Assembly (NCBI RefSeq): GCF_002234675.1
Contig: NC_019877.2
Span: 2,263,041-2,327,040, forward strand
Reading direction: 5' to 3'
From: Oryzias latipes
Taxonomy: Eukaryota; Chordata; Actinopteri; Beloniformes; Adrianichthyidae
DNA length: 64,000 bases
In this document: piece by piece, positions 42,967 to 54,326 of the stretch
Position numbering within the stretch: position 1 is the stretch's first letter
How the letters are laid out: every line of letters starts with the position of its first letter
Position numbers and translations under genes: made by a program
The notes under the pieces: model-generated
Told to the model about the DNA's origin: nothing
What the model saw: only the letters and a program-made list of their open reading frames with translations
Database searches by the model: none

Positions 42967-45900
42967 TCAGGGTTGGATCAGTGTGGGCCTCATGGCGACA
43001 AAGGAAAAATTGTACGTGTGCGGGAGACCCTGGTGAGCGGTGAGGTTGAAGGACCGCCATGCGAACGGACGCAGCCCGCCCTGCGTGGTGGGGCCGTTTA
43101 TAGCCTCAGCAGCCAGTTGGAGAGCCATCTGGTAGTCCGTCACCTTAAACGTGGGGCAGAAATAAAGAACCATTCAGATCCATCTGTGTATAATATGCTG
43201 ATATGAGCATGAAGCTTCACAGATTTGGGTTGCTGGTAGAAGTGTGTTTATTGCTGTAACAAATTAATATTGTTAATTTTGACAAATGTTGTGATTAAAA
43301 TAAATCTTAATTATGGAGACTTTAGTAGTACAGCTTCACCATTGGCCATTCATCCATTCATCCATCTTCCAAACCTGCTGAATCCCTGTTGGGGTTACAG
43401 GGTTGCTGGAGCCTATCCCAGCTACTGCTGGGCAAAGGCAGGGTACACCTTGGATGGGTTGCCAGTCTGTTGCAGGGCCACACAATCTCATTCACACCCA
43501 GGGACAATTTTAGAATCACCAATTAACCTATGAAGCATGCTTTTGGACTGTGGGAGGAAATCCCACAGTAAGCCGACAGTGCCGACTGTGATATTTCTGC
43601 CTGTTTTAATTCTTCTTCTGCTACCTAGATGAGTTTCAAAGTTTCATTGGTCTTTGCTATTGTCTGATCTTATTGTTTCCCTACATCATCCGCTGCTGTC
43701 AACAGGAAGGTCCTTGGTGACCGTTGCTATGGTAGTTTGGACCTGTAGTTTTTTAAAGTCGTCAGGAAAGCCCTTGGTAACCGTTGCTATGGTCATTTGG
43801 TCCTGTCATTGTCTAAAGTTGTCAGGAAAGCCCTTGGTAACCGTTGCTATGGTCATTTGGTCCTGTCATTGTCTAAAGTTGTCAGAAAATCCCTTGGTAA
43901 CCGTTGCTATGGTCATTTGGTCCTGTCATTGTCTAAAGTTGTCAGAAAATCCCTTGGTAACTGTTGCTATGGTCATTTGGTCCTGTCATTCTCTAAAGTT
44001 GTCAGGAAAGCCCTTGGTAACCGTTGCTATGGTCATTTGGTCCTGTCATTGTCTAAAGTTGTCAGAAAATCCCTTGGTAACCGTTGCTATGGTAATTTGG
44101 TCCTGTCATTCTCTAAAGTTGTCAGGAAAGCCCTTGGTAACCGTTGCTATGGTCATTTGGTCCTGTCATTGTCTAAAGTTGTCAGAAAATCCCTTGGTAA
44201 CCGTTGCTATGGTAATTTGGTCCTGTCATTCTCTAAAGTTGTCAGGAAAGCCCTTGGTAACTGTGTCTATGGTCATTTGGTCCTGTCATTGTCTAAAGTT
44301 GTCAGAAAATCCCTTGGTAACTGTGTCTATGGTCATTTGGTCCTGTCATTGTCTAAAGTTGTCAAGAAAGCCCTTGGTAACCGTTGCTATGGTCATTTGG
44401 TCCCGTCATTGTCTAAAGTTGTCAGAAAATCCCTTGGTAACTGTGTCTATGGTCATTTGGTCCTGTCATTGTCTAAAGTTGTCAGGAAAGCCCTTGGTAA
44501 CTGTTGCTATGGTCATTTGGTCCCGTCATTGTCTAAAGTTGTCAGAAAATCCCTTGGTAACTGTGTCTATGGTCATTTGGTCCTGTCATTGTCTAAAGTT
44601 GTCAAGAAAGCCCTTGGTAACCGTTGCTATGGTCATTTGGTCCCGTCATTGTCTAAAGTTGTCAGAAAATCCCTTGGTAACTGTGTCTATGGTCATTTGG
44701 TCCTGTCATTGTCTAAAGTTGTCAGGAAAGCCCTTGGTAACCGTTGCTATGGTCGTTTGGTCCTGTCATTGTCTAAAGTTGTCAGGAAAGCCCTTGGTAA
44801 CCGTTGCTATGGTCATTTGGTCCTGTCATTCTCTAAAGTTGTCAGGAAAGCCCTTGGTAACCGTTGCTATGGTCGTTTGGTCCTGTCATTGTCTAAAGTT
44901 GTCAGAAAATCCCTTGGTAACCGTTGCTATGGTCGTTTGGTCCTGTCATTGTCTAAAGTTGTCCGGAAAGCTCTTGGTAACCGTTGCTATGGTCGTTTGG
45001 TCCTGTCATTTTCTCATGTTGTAAGCAGCAGAAGAGTAAAACAATCCAAAACATCACAAAGCAACTACAGAAAGTTTTTCTTTTGTGTATATTTCATATT
45101 TATTTTATTATATTTTATTTTATGGTGCTGCTACTACAACTGAATTTCCCTACAGGGATTAAAAAAGTTGATCTTAATCTTAATCTTAACCAACTACCAA
45201 AGAAGCAAAGACAATCTTAATATGCTAGTTAGTGGGACATAAACAAAAGCAAATAAACTTGCTCAATAGACACAGACAGTAAACCACAGACAGAAACAAT
45301 TGACCAAAGACATAGTCAGTGGACAGAAAAAAATATTTTTGGTCCGATTGGAACCCCATAGTCAGTGAGAAAACATGTTTCTAACAAACAGGATGTACCT
45401 TTGTGTCATAGCAGCCTCCCGGTCGTGACCTCCTTGGTCTCAGGTCATTTCTGCAGCAGATGGTTTTGCACGGATGGCCCTTGGAGTAAGGATCTCTCTT
45501 ATAGTCTGGAAAAAATGGTTTCGAGTCTGTTTTTGCCTGAAAAGAGCCGTAGTTCTCTGTCAGATGTCTGGATTGTTTCTTTGTTCCTTACTGTTGTATC
45601 TCATCATGTATTTCAGGGAGTTAAGGTCGGACACTTTGGCCTGGTCTCTGCGGAGGATTTTAGCTCGGGGACAAAGATCGTATGAGAAATCGTCTCCGTA
45701 TCTGTCCCACATCACGCCGTAACCGCTGAGGTTGTAGATCTCAGCGTTGAACGGTATGTTGTAGGAGGGCCAGTAACCTATCAAGCCGAAGCAGGAAGAG
45801 GTGTTTTTCTCCAAACCACTGCTGGTTATAGCAGGGGAACGGACGAAACTTTACCTCTGCGCAGAGTTCGGGTCTGGTCTGAATACACCACCCTTCCTGG

Positions 45901-48900
45901 GATCTGCTCCACCACGGTCAGGGCGCCATTCCTGATGCTGCGACGCAGAGAAACTTTGCTCAAGTCCACCACCATGTACTGGCTGTTATATGTACCTAAA
46001 ACAGACATGGTGTCATTGTTGATACCGTTCACTGTTCAGACTTCGTGTGTTCAAAAGGACTGAGAAAAGAAAAAAACACAAATAAACTTCTGACAGCAAA
46101 GTGAAAAAAGAAAAGTGCAGAGATGAAAGATGGGTTTCTGTTTTTATGACTTTTAGCAATTCTTTCCATCAATTGTGAGAGGTAAAATTATATCTTGTGT
46201 GCTGTGAGGGCATTTCAATCATAATTGAGGAACCTCCTGACTGGAGTCCTTTATGGAGATGAGTGTTTGCATTACAGGGTTAAAAATATCTATGCAAGCC
46301 GGTGGACCAAAGCAAAGAAGTTGTGTTCACTGAGTAGGAAATACCCGAGACCTGAATGCAGAAACACACAGACCTCCAGACCAGCAGGGGGCGCACACAC
46401 CAGCAGACAGAAGACTTGAGTCATTGACTGTATCTGAGGACTGGAGCGGTGATTTTCACCCATAGAAAACGGTTTTCTTCCATGAAGTCGCTACTTTTTC
46501 CCGATGTGAACGCCAGACGATGACAGTTAGCTCTGATTGGTCCCAGACGGTCTGAGTTAACATTTCTATGGCAACCACACTCACCAGTCAGGAGTGAGCT
46601 TCTTGGAAGGCCACACCCCCCTACCACTTAATGCGGGCTCCCCAAAATCTTTACCCAGAATGAAACAACTTGACTTCTTTAATTAAGTTGCAGGTTCACC
46701 CCCCCACCCCCCGTTTTACTTCACAGCCTCTAACCTGAGTTGTGTTTGGAGAAAACCTCGGCCCACTCCTCTCCGCCCTTCGCCAAACTGTTGGCCAGGC
46801 GGACTCTCTGCCAGGCCAGCAGGCTGTGAGGATTGAGCCCGGAGAACAGGGAGGCGTTGAAGACGCCGATGGAGGTCTGGGTCATAAGCAGGCCGCTTCC
46901 CAGCAGGTAGAAGTCATCCAGGGACATCAGGAAGCCTGGAGGAGGAAGAGGAGGAGTGGGAGGAAGCCTGAGCCTGACGGAGGCCAGAAGCAAAACATAC
47001 AGGAGTAAGAGGAGGACTCGCCTGGTCCAAAAGTGTTTGGACCAGGCGAGAGAAGAAAGGACCAGTGAGATTCCTGTTCCCACATGCAGAATCCCAGAAA
47101 TGGACTTAGACGTTTGGAGTCAGTAAAACTCACCGTCTTAATCGTTTGTCCACATGAAAACTGCTTTCAGCCTGACACTCAAGACAAATGAGCGTCATTT
47201 TAAAGTGTAGTTAGGATGTTATAACAATAACCCACAGATGTGTGGCGCTGCAGCCAAACACCTTTCTACGAGGTCAAAGTGTCATTTCAAGTGTCTGCTA
47301 GGAATCTACTCGGTTCTCCATCCCTCCCTCCATGGATCCATCCATCCATTCGTATGCAGAGTTGCTGGAGCCAATCCCATCCACATTAGAACCCCCCCCC
47401 CCCCCCCCCGAAGGTTTGGTGTTTTTTCTTTGCATATTTTATATATAACAATTCATTTTTTAGTATTTTGAGATGCTCACTTTAACAGAAAAATCTTTTA
47501 CCTTTTAATATGTTTATGCATAATGATGGTTGGAACTGATGGTCTCCAGGGGCTTTTAACTAAAACCAACAAATAAGAATCTGGATCCGGTTTAAATTAA
47601 AACATTTCAATGATTCACTCTGGATTTCTGACATGTTCACATGACGTATTATTCATACTTGTGAATTTGATAAGTGACTATAACTATGTGAAAGGAAAAA
47701 AAAGTAAAGTAAAGCCTAATAGGGATAAATAAACTCTTGATTCACTGCGTCACATATTGTATCTATAGGCATAAATATTAAAATTAACTTAAATGGGATC
47801 ATTTAGATGTGAATGTTTATACTGTTTTCTTCTGCCTTACATTTGTTCCAAAGTTTCATATATTTATCCATAGATTTGTATGTTTCTTTGGTTTGTCTTC
47901 ATTTGTATTTTTTGTTTTGATTTCTGAAAATAAATCAATTTAAAGTCCAACACAGAAAAAATGCAGCCTCGTGAAAACCTAAAGATCCACAGAAATAAAA
48001 ACATTACAGTATTATTATATTTTATAACACGAATAAACTACAGATTTTATTTACAAGAAGACAAAAATACTCAAAATAAAGTTAGTCTTAGCTTATAATT
48101 CAAATAACAGTCTAAATAGAATATTTTTATTCCTTTTTAGCATATAACGTATTGACCTTAACCCTTGTGTTATCCTAGGCACTTTAACGTTGGGAGTTGG
48201 GTCATCTAGACCCACTAGACAGTGCTCTGAACCTTTTTTCTTCAATGATTTGTGATCTTCACTGGTGTCCATGGATTACATGAAATCTTTCCACCTTTAT
48301 CCACCTTTGTCATGGTAGGGAGAACACGTCAATGGAAGGGGGGGGGGGGGGTCATAGGATAGCACAAGGGTTAAAACAGTGAGAAAGGAAACAGAAAAGT
48401 ATAACTTTACATCTAAGTTCGGACTCGATTTCAGCTTCTTTGTTGGAAGGAAAACTGTTTCAAATCATTTCTTTGTGAGGATGTAGCGGCATCTATAGCC
48501 AGCGAAGGCTCCATACCCGGGTAGCTGCTGAAGGACATCTTTCCTGTGGCGGCGTTTGGGTCGGACACCCGGAAGTCCCAGTGTTTGTAGATCCGCATGG
48601 TGGCGGCGTACGTGTACCAGCTGGAGTGACCCAACAGCAGGTTCTCAAAGCCCGGCAGCACCTTGACCACGACAGAAACCAGGATCAGAGCCATTCATCA
48701 AAGACGTCAACACTATAGAGTTGAGATTAAACACATTTGTTTCCCTTCAAGCAATTCATCCAACTTGATTTGATAAACTTAGTATGTAATGGATTCAGTG
48801 AGTCCTCCACTCTGTGCATCAGCACAAATATGATTACAACGGCATCATTTATGTGGATGTGGAGGTATATTTGTCTTTATCTTCTATCACTTTTTTATTT

Positions 48901-50745
48901 TTTTCCTAATCAAATCCCAAGTAATTACCAAAACAAAGTTTGATACTATACATTTATGTATAGATATATATTCCTTTTGTTTTCAAGTTTATTTTATTTT
49001 TTTGATAGCTTGAAATAAACCAAATTCAAAAAGTTGATTTTCCTACAATTTTCTCCCATAATTCACTTCAGCTTTGCTCTTCATTATTGGAACTTTCTGA
49101 TGAATGCAACAGGAATGAGAAAAATTCAAACACTTGACTTAATAATAATAATGATAATAATAACAATACATTTTATCTGTTAAGCGCCTTTCTAGGAACC
49201 CAAGTTAAAAGCAACAAAATGTACCGTAAAATATGCATTTGAAAACAGGCCAAGAATGTCAAGTTATGGGAGGAAATATTTAAGTTAATTGGGTCTTCCC
49301 TCCATGGGTGAGTGTTTTTAGGACAGGAAATGGACAAAAAAAGCAATGAGGCCTCTGTCAAAGTCTGAGCCAAATCAATCTGGCCTAACCTTTATGAGAG
49401 CGGTGCAGTGGCCCATTCCTGGCATCCTAAAGGCTCCAGCCGCCACTGAGGCATTGAAACGGGGCGTCAGGGCTGGGACGAGGTCCAAGAGGTCGCCGAT
49501 ACCATTCAGGAACTGGACCGCAAACGGTGACAGAGGCTGGGCCAGAAAGGAAGGAGCAGGATTTCATGAACTGATCGTGTCACAACCCCTCGACACAAAT
49601 ACACACCTCTCTGTGTTTGCTTTTGGCCCACTGTGCGGCTCCAGCGTGGAGCCCATCCAGCTGGGCCAAGATCAGTCCCAAGTGTCTCCACAAGGGGTCG
49701 CTGTTTCTCCTCAGTTTGACCTGCTCTCTGGCCCAATCATCCTGTTTGCTGAGGGTCATTCAAGACCCAAAAGAATGAAGATTATCACAAAAAATACATA
49801 ACAGCAACTTGTATTGTTACTTTTGATGACATTAACTGGACCTCAAAAATGTTTTCAGGGGGATTAAAACTCGTTCATCTTTTATCAGCTGAGGGTACAT
49901 GTTGGCGTAATGACTGATCATCTGTCTGCAGAATCAAAAAGACCAAAGCAGATTAAAGAAAACATTATTTTTCAACTTCCAACAACTGCTTTAGCCGTGT
50001 TAAACAACTTTTTTCCCTTTTGCTGGCTCTGAAAGCGTTCTTCCTCACCCAGCGGTGAGGTAGCCCTCCAGGTATCCAGCCAGGAAGAAGGTGGTCTCAT
50101 CATCCAGCGGACCCGCTCCATAGCCTGCCCTGATCTCCAGCACACCCCATCCAGAGAGCAGCAGGGTGTCGTTGAAGTAGCCGTAGGCCCCCCCCTCTGT
50201 CTCCATCACTCCCTCCGTTAGGATTACACTTTTGTGGGCAGCATCCCAACGCACGGTGGCCTCTCGGAGCTCTACCATTGTAGGAGGATGACCAGGGTTA
50301 GAGGGTTGAGGTTAGATAACAGCGTTATGTAACATGCCTCCTATGAAATATTCTATAATATCGCATTTTGTTTGTTTTGCAGGGTTATTTCCTATTAAAA
50401 TAAACGTAATCATAAAACACCCGAGGTATAATGTTTTGTTTGGAAAAAAAATCGGATTTATTCTTACAGAGGGGATTTTACAACTATGAAAAATGTTTAC
50501 TTTACTAAAGATGTTAACATTAAATATTGCAAAAATACAAGAAAACTGCTGAATGGCAAAGATCACGGCACCATGCAACACATTTAAATAAAACTCAACA
50601 GATTGGTTTGTAATGGGAGCATAAAGGAGCATTACTCACGGTGGGATTGAGGCTTAGAGCACTTTTTCCTTGGTAGATCCATGGGTTGCAGCGATGCAGT
50701 CAGTGTGCACAGCAGTATACAGATACTCACTCTTTGAAAGTCCAT
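42967..50745 (-). CDS. plbd1: Phospholipase B domain-containing 1 (11 coding exons, complete)
   Basis: PLBD1 is a secreted/lysosomal N-terminal-nucleophile hydrolase of the phospholipase B-like family, acting on glycerophospholipids or lipoamides. Exons in order: 50745-50640, 50271-50049, 49925-49842, 49748-49607, 49536-49390, 48661-48517, 46935-46735, 45995-45855, 45777-45592, 45505-45399, 43143-42967. They total 1,659 nt, 552 aa (human about 553), and all phases join. Residues 1-20 ([18 protein letters not shown]) are a signal peptide. Family motifs: [129 protein letters not shown] and a C-terminal GPTTQGGL. Cys229 in GHCTALIK corresponds to the autocatalytic nucleophile of the family. The acceptor at 49,748 was set by the SKQDDW match. 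The last intron carries a 60-bp minisatellite. Confidence 0.95.
43340..43560 (-). mobile_element. LINE 3'-end fragment with ATCC-type tail
   Basis: The plus strand starts CATTCATCCATTCATCCATC and continues GTTGCTGGAGCCTATCCCAG, GGGTACACCTTGGATGGGTT, and finally GGACTGTGGGAGGAAAT. This is the reverse complement of a very common fish non-LTR 3' end whose tail is GGAT-rich. It lies in the last plbd1 intron. Confidence 0.75.
43681..45020. repeat. 60-bp minisatellite, about 22 units
   Basis: The unit is 60 bp, containing CCCTTGGTAACCGTTGCTAT, GGTCATTTGGTCCTGTCATT and GTCTAAAGTTGTCAGGAAAG. There are about 22 copies in perfect register with no indels; the first and last are diverged. Two variants alternate (GTCAGGAAAG and GTCAGAAAAT), giving a 120-bp higher-order unit over much of the array. 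A second variant site (CCGTTGC / CTGTGTC) marks a sub-block at 44,221-44,700, where the 44,341-44,460 and 44,581-44,700 pairs are identical. Because 60 is a multiple of 3 and the unit lacks stops in two plus frames, the array shows open frames of about 450 codons in both; these are not genes. It lies in the last plbd1 intron. Confidence 0.97.
45100..45190 (+). mobile_element. LINE 3' tail with TTAATC repeats
   Basis: CTGAATTTCCCTACAGGGAT followed by TAAAAAAGTTGATCTTAATC repeats matches the closing 3' sequence and short tandem tail of a Rex1-like LINE. Only the last bases of the element are present, immediately after the minisatellite. Confidence 0.55.
46381..46394 (+). promoter_or_regulatory. 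Strong CTCF-like motif
   Basis: CCAGCAGGGGGCGC fits the core CTCF consensus (CCASYAGRKGGC) at every position. It lies in a plbd1 intron. Weaker matches occur at 9,494 (CCACTAGGAGGCAG) and, inverted, at 18,900. Motif match only. Confidence 0.45.
47017..47050. repeat. Perfect 15-bp hairpin with AGTG loop
   Basis: CTCGCCTGGTCCAAA (47,017-47,031) is exactly complementary to 47,036-47,050, with the 4-nt loop AGTG. It lies in plbd1 intron 6, about 80 bp upstream (in transcription sense) of the 46,935 acceptor. Confidence 0.95.
47310..47410 (-). mobile_element. Truncated LINE 3'-end fragment and C-run
   Basis: CCATCCCTCCCTCCATGGAT and CCATCCATCCATTC followed by GTTGCTGGAGCCAATCCCAT repeats the start of the 43,340 element, then breaks into a C run of about 17 at 47,393-47,409. 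It lies in plbd1 intron 6. Confidence 0.6.
48162..48370 (-). mobile_element. piggyBac-like MITE, full copy 2
   Basis: The 209-bp element is flanked by perfect TTAA on both sides (48,158-48,161 and 48,371-48,374). Terminal repeats are CCCTTGTGTTATCCTAG and TAGGATAGCACAAGGG. The interior is nearly identical to the reverse complement of 20,519-20,722, with a G-run length difference. It lies in plbd1 intron 6. Confidence 0.9.
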
Positions 50746-51672
50746 ATAAGCTGTTAAATCACAGAGCTGTCTCTGCTTCCAGTCCGAAAAACTGCATCCG
50801 TTTATGTTGGTTTTTGATGCTTGTCACATCCAAAAAGTCTGGTTAGCGGGGGGGAAAAAATATACAACCACCCCAGATGGGACTCGAACCCACAATCCCT
50901 GGCTTAGGAGGCCAGTGCCTTATCCATTAGGCCACTGGGGCTGCGTCGACAATCGCAGCGAGATTAGTATTAAAAGAATATGGACAAAGGAAGATGGGTT
51001 GTTATTGCTTTGTTATGTTTATATATATATATTTTTGTTCTTCAAATTATGTCCCAAATTGGAGAAGCGGCAATAAACTTCGGCAGAGAAAATGAATTTT
51101 GGTGATTCGCCAAACTTTCAGGGACGATTCAACTTTCACATTAATAGGGGGGTTTCATCTTCCCAAAAGCAATATTACTTTTGTAATGTTTACACCTGTT
51201 TTACATACATCAACAAACGTTTAACACAACAATTTCATTTATATATTTTTTTAATTTATTGTTTTTTTAAACAAAATACTTTTAGCTTTTTGTTTTGTTT
51301 TACATTTTACAGTTTCAAATGGTAACTTCGCACTTGCGCAGTAGGTAGTTAGCATGCTAAAAACAAGCGAATATCAACACAGTACACTCGGATTCTAAAT
51401 AAAAACAATATATGGAGGTAAATATATTATCTGAAAGGTCAAAGTAACACAAAAACTACTAAATTCTCTTATAAGTTAAAAAATAAATGAATACATCATC
51501 ACAAAATCTACCAGATACGATTGTTTTAGACAGCTAGCATCATGTATTAGCATGCTAGCTTAACCCCCTTTAGTTGCTGCCGTTAGCAACCATAAACAAA
51601 TGTTAGCTGACGTTATACAGACACTGGGATCGCTGTGACTCTCCTATGCAGGACCTTAAAAGATCTCTGAAG
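50746..51672. other. Divergent spacer between plbd1 and cby1
   Basis: About 0.93 kb separates two divergent start codons. It contains the tRNA-Arg gene and AT-rich sequence. Two TTAGCATGCTA palindromic pieces lie at about 51,347-51,360 and 51,548-51,560. No TATA box was recognised. Confidence 0.5.
50869..50941 (-). tRNA. tRNA-Arg, anticodon CCT
   Basis: The minus strand folds as a full cloverleaf of 73 nt without intron. The acceptor stem is GCCCCAG/CTGGGGT with one G-T pair. The D-arm/A box is TGGCCTAATGGATAAGGC. The anticodon arm is CTGGC-CTCCTAA-GCCAG, giving anticodon CCT (Arg, AGG codons). The T-arm has the B box GGTTCGAGTCC. A run of six T on the minus strand (50,855-50,860) about 9 nt past the end serves as the Pol III terminator. 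It lies about 125 bp upstream of the plbd1 ATG, on the same strand. Confidence 0.95.
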
Positions 51673-52729
51673 ATGCCGCTGTTTGGAAACTTGTTCAGTC
51701 CGAAGAAAACTCTTTCCCGCAGATCTGCGTCCATGTCCAGCCTTCACACGGTGAGTGAAAAGCCTCACTTTAATTACAGGGCTGTGTTTGTAATTATAGT
51801 TAAGGTTATGAAGGATGGCTGATGAAGTGAGCAGAAAAGGGAGAAGCTTTCATCATATCCTGGTGTTTATTTGACCTTTTCATCTGTTTTAGTTGGATCA
51901 TTCGACCAAAGAACTAGAGCTGGGCTTAGAGTACGGACCTCCCGAGGCCAACATCGGAGGCCAAATCTGGAAGTTTGAAGGTGGACAGTGGATCACAGGT
52001 AGTGACTCCTCACACAGTTTGTGTTGCATCTTCTTTACATTTAACTTCAATAAACAGGTTATGTTCAAATCAAGGTCTTAAATCCTTGACTTGTGTTCTC
52101 TGTGGATTAAAATCTTCCATTCGTTTCGTTTTTATGACTATTTCCTGCATCGCTTACTGTGTTCAGTCAAAGAAATAGAAATATATTTTGTTTAAGCAAA
52201 AGGTGTTTACAATACTCACTCAAGGAAAATAGATTTAAAAGACAAGTATTTTAGAAAAACATCAGGAAAAGAGAAAATTTTGTTTATTCCTAGCAAAGTG
52301 AAGTGTTTTCATAACAAAAATAGAGTCAAAAGATGTTTGTTTTTTCTTCACTAGTTTGCTTTATCCCAATATTAATATCTTACATTTGATTTTTCTTTAG
52401 AGTCCGTTGGGAACACGTCTAGTAGGGAAATGCAGCGGCTCAAAAAGAAAAATCTCCAACTGGAGGAGGAAAACAATCTCTTGAAATTAAAGATTGAGGT
52501 TCTGCTGGACATGGTACGTTTTTAGTCATTTCTTCACAGGAAAAGTACATCTAAAGGCATCGATTTGACCTTGAAATGTACATACAAATAACAAAATTCC
52601 GTCTTTACATGTAGGGATTTAATGACAAACAGTGAATTTCTTTTCCAGCTGACGGAAACTACAGTGGAGTATCATCTAATGGAGAAAGAAGTGGAAGACA
52701 TAAAGACTCAACACAGAAGAAAAAAATAA
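51673..52729 (+). CDS. cby1: Chibby homolog 1 (4 coding exons, complete)
   Basis: Chibby is a small coiled-coil protein that binds beta-catenin and, with 14-3-3, exports it from the nucleus; it also acts at the ciliary base. Exons: 51673-51750, 51893-51998, 52401-52513, 52649-52729. They total 378 nt, 125 aa (human 126). The N-terminus MPLFGNLFSPKKTLSRRSAS keeps the family signature, including Ser20 in RRSASMS, the position phosphorylated by Akt for 14-3-3 binding in mammals. The middle has LELGLEYGPPEANIGGQIWK and FEGGQWIT. Residues of about 65-115 form a leucine-heptad coiled coil (LKKKNLQLEEENNLLKLKIE, VLLDMLTETT). The basic end (HRRKKK) matches the C-terminal localisation signal. Canonical splice sites throughout. 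Confidence 0.95.
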
Positions 52730-52849
52730 TCTTTTCTTTAAGTGTCTTTTATTTATCTGTTGAAATGTGTTTTTTTTAAAATGATTTGAATTCTTTTTTA
52801 TGTCATTTTTTGTGGGTTTTCATCTTTTTAACATCTGTATTTTTTTTTA

Positions 52850-52855
52850 AATAAA
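52850..52855 (+). promoter_or_regulatory. Poly(A) signal of cby1
   Basis: AATAAA lies about 120 nt after the cby1 stop codon in a T-rich 3' UTR, a typical spacing. Confidence 0.6.
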
Positions 52856-52939
52856 TTGATCATAATGGTAAAAAAAAAAAAATCAGCTGTAAAATGAAAC
52901 AAACTTTTGTTCGAGCATGAAATTTCACTCTCATTTGTC

Positions 52940-53460
52940 AAGGTAAAGTCTAAAACCACAGCACAAGTTCTGCTGACCTTTGACCTTCAAAAAATAAAAA
53001 TAAAAACTCCTTTAGTACTTTCTACAAATGTCGTCTCCTAACTCCTCGAGCATCATTGGGATTATGAACGCCGTTGGCGCAAAAGTGGCGTTCCCCTGTT
53101 GCCGGCACATTTATTCCACGAATCCTTTAAGCTGAATGAAAGACGATAATAATAGGAATGTGGGCGTGGCTAACAAAAAGCCTCTGTTGCTAAGGAAATC
53201 AAGAAGTTTACTTTAGCAGATTCCTCTAAAAATGACATTGACTTGTTCGTCATCCCCAGGCGACCAAAAAATGAAATGGTTGCTATGGAGATAAAACCAA
53301 CAGAAGGCCACCATTTTAAAAAAAAAAAAGTATTTTTTTTGTATTTGTGTGCAGCTCTGACCGGGCTGGCAGGGGTAGAAGGGGAGCCTGAAGGGGGTAG
53401 GTGTAGGTCAAAGGGGGCCGTGGAAGCCGTTTAAAGCTACTCATGGCTGTTATTTGACTT
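52940..53460 (+). repeat. Interspersed repeat family B, copy 3
   Basis: CTCCTAACTCCTCGAGCATC, CAAAAGTGGCGTT, AATGTGGGCGTGGCTAACAA, AAAATGACATTGACTTG and TGGTTGCTATGGAGATAAAA recur, inverted, at 23,080-23,480, and in part at 2,760-3,090. It lies between cby1 and sh3bp1. Confidence 0.5.
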
Positions 53461-54326
53461 CTGTGTGAAGCTATTGTTTACATCTTTCTGCTCTACATTA
53501 AAAAAAGAAACAATATTTTTTCATTCGTCTTTCATCCTCAATAAAAAAAACTTCAATTATTTCAGGTTTTTGCGAGTGTTGAGGTCAGAGGTCATGTCAA
53601 CTTCTGACAAAACAACGTTTCCTTTTTTTTAGGATTTGAGTAAAACGTTGAATTTGTGTTTAAAACGTTGTTTTCTCACTTTCACAACGTCCGTCTTCCC
53701 CATTTCTAAAATGACAAAAGAGGAAGACGGCGTTAAAAAAAAAGAAAGCGATGTGATCCGCCGCTGTAATGCTCCTCTGTTTTGTTTAGGAGGGAGAAAA
53801 AAGACGACAAACTGATGAAACATTAGTCTCGTTTAAATCTGAACTTCTTTTTTTTTTTTTGTTTGACGGGAATTAAAAAAAAAAAAAAGCAACGGTTTCC
53901 TCTTTTTGCCTTTTCACATCCTTGTGGCTCCGGAGCGCAGCTCAACGGCGGCCTGCTTGGAGGAAACTCTTCATCCAGCTCAGGACTTCACTTTGCGTAT
54001 CCGGATCTATCCTTCATTGTTCTACCATCTTCTCCAACTATTAGACGAGCGTTGCATCAGCTTTGGCGGTGGCAGCCGTCAGCTCAGCCTCTCTCGCTTC
54101 TCACGGCCGACGTTTTAACTGCATGCAACTTCCTCATTCGCTGACTTGTGTCAGAGTCAGGAGCGCGCTCCTGAAACCAGAACAAAAACTGACGGCAGAG
54201 CAGCCGCCGCACGACAGCAGCAGAGCGGAGCCGTCCGCCCTGACCTCCTGTTTCTTATGCGTTTGGCGTTTGTGGAGCAGGACTCCTGAACGGGACAACA
54301 TCTGCTTGGACTTCCCGTTAGCCAGG
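53461..54326. other. 5' region of sh3bp1
   Basis: AT-rich sequence with A/T homopolymers gives way from about 53,930 to more balanced, CpG-containing sequence up to the sh3bp1 start codon, as expected for a 5' UTR and promoter. No TATA box was recognised. Confidence 0.4.

Noticed and set aside
43681-45020. CRISPR-like regular array
   Set aside because: The whole 60-bp unit is repeated with no unique spacers, and the genome is a vertebrate's. It is a minisatellite.
43654-45143. Two overlapping plus-strand open frames of 456 and 448 codons
   Set aside because: They are produced by a 60-bp tandem repeat (a multiple of 3) whose unit lacks stops in two frames. They lie antisense in a plbd1 intron and translate into simple repeats with no domain.
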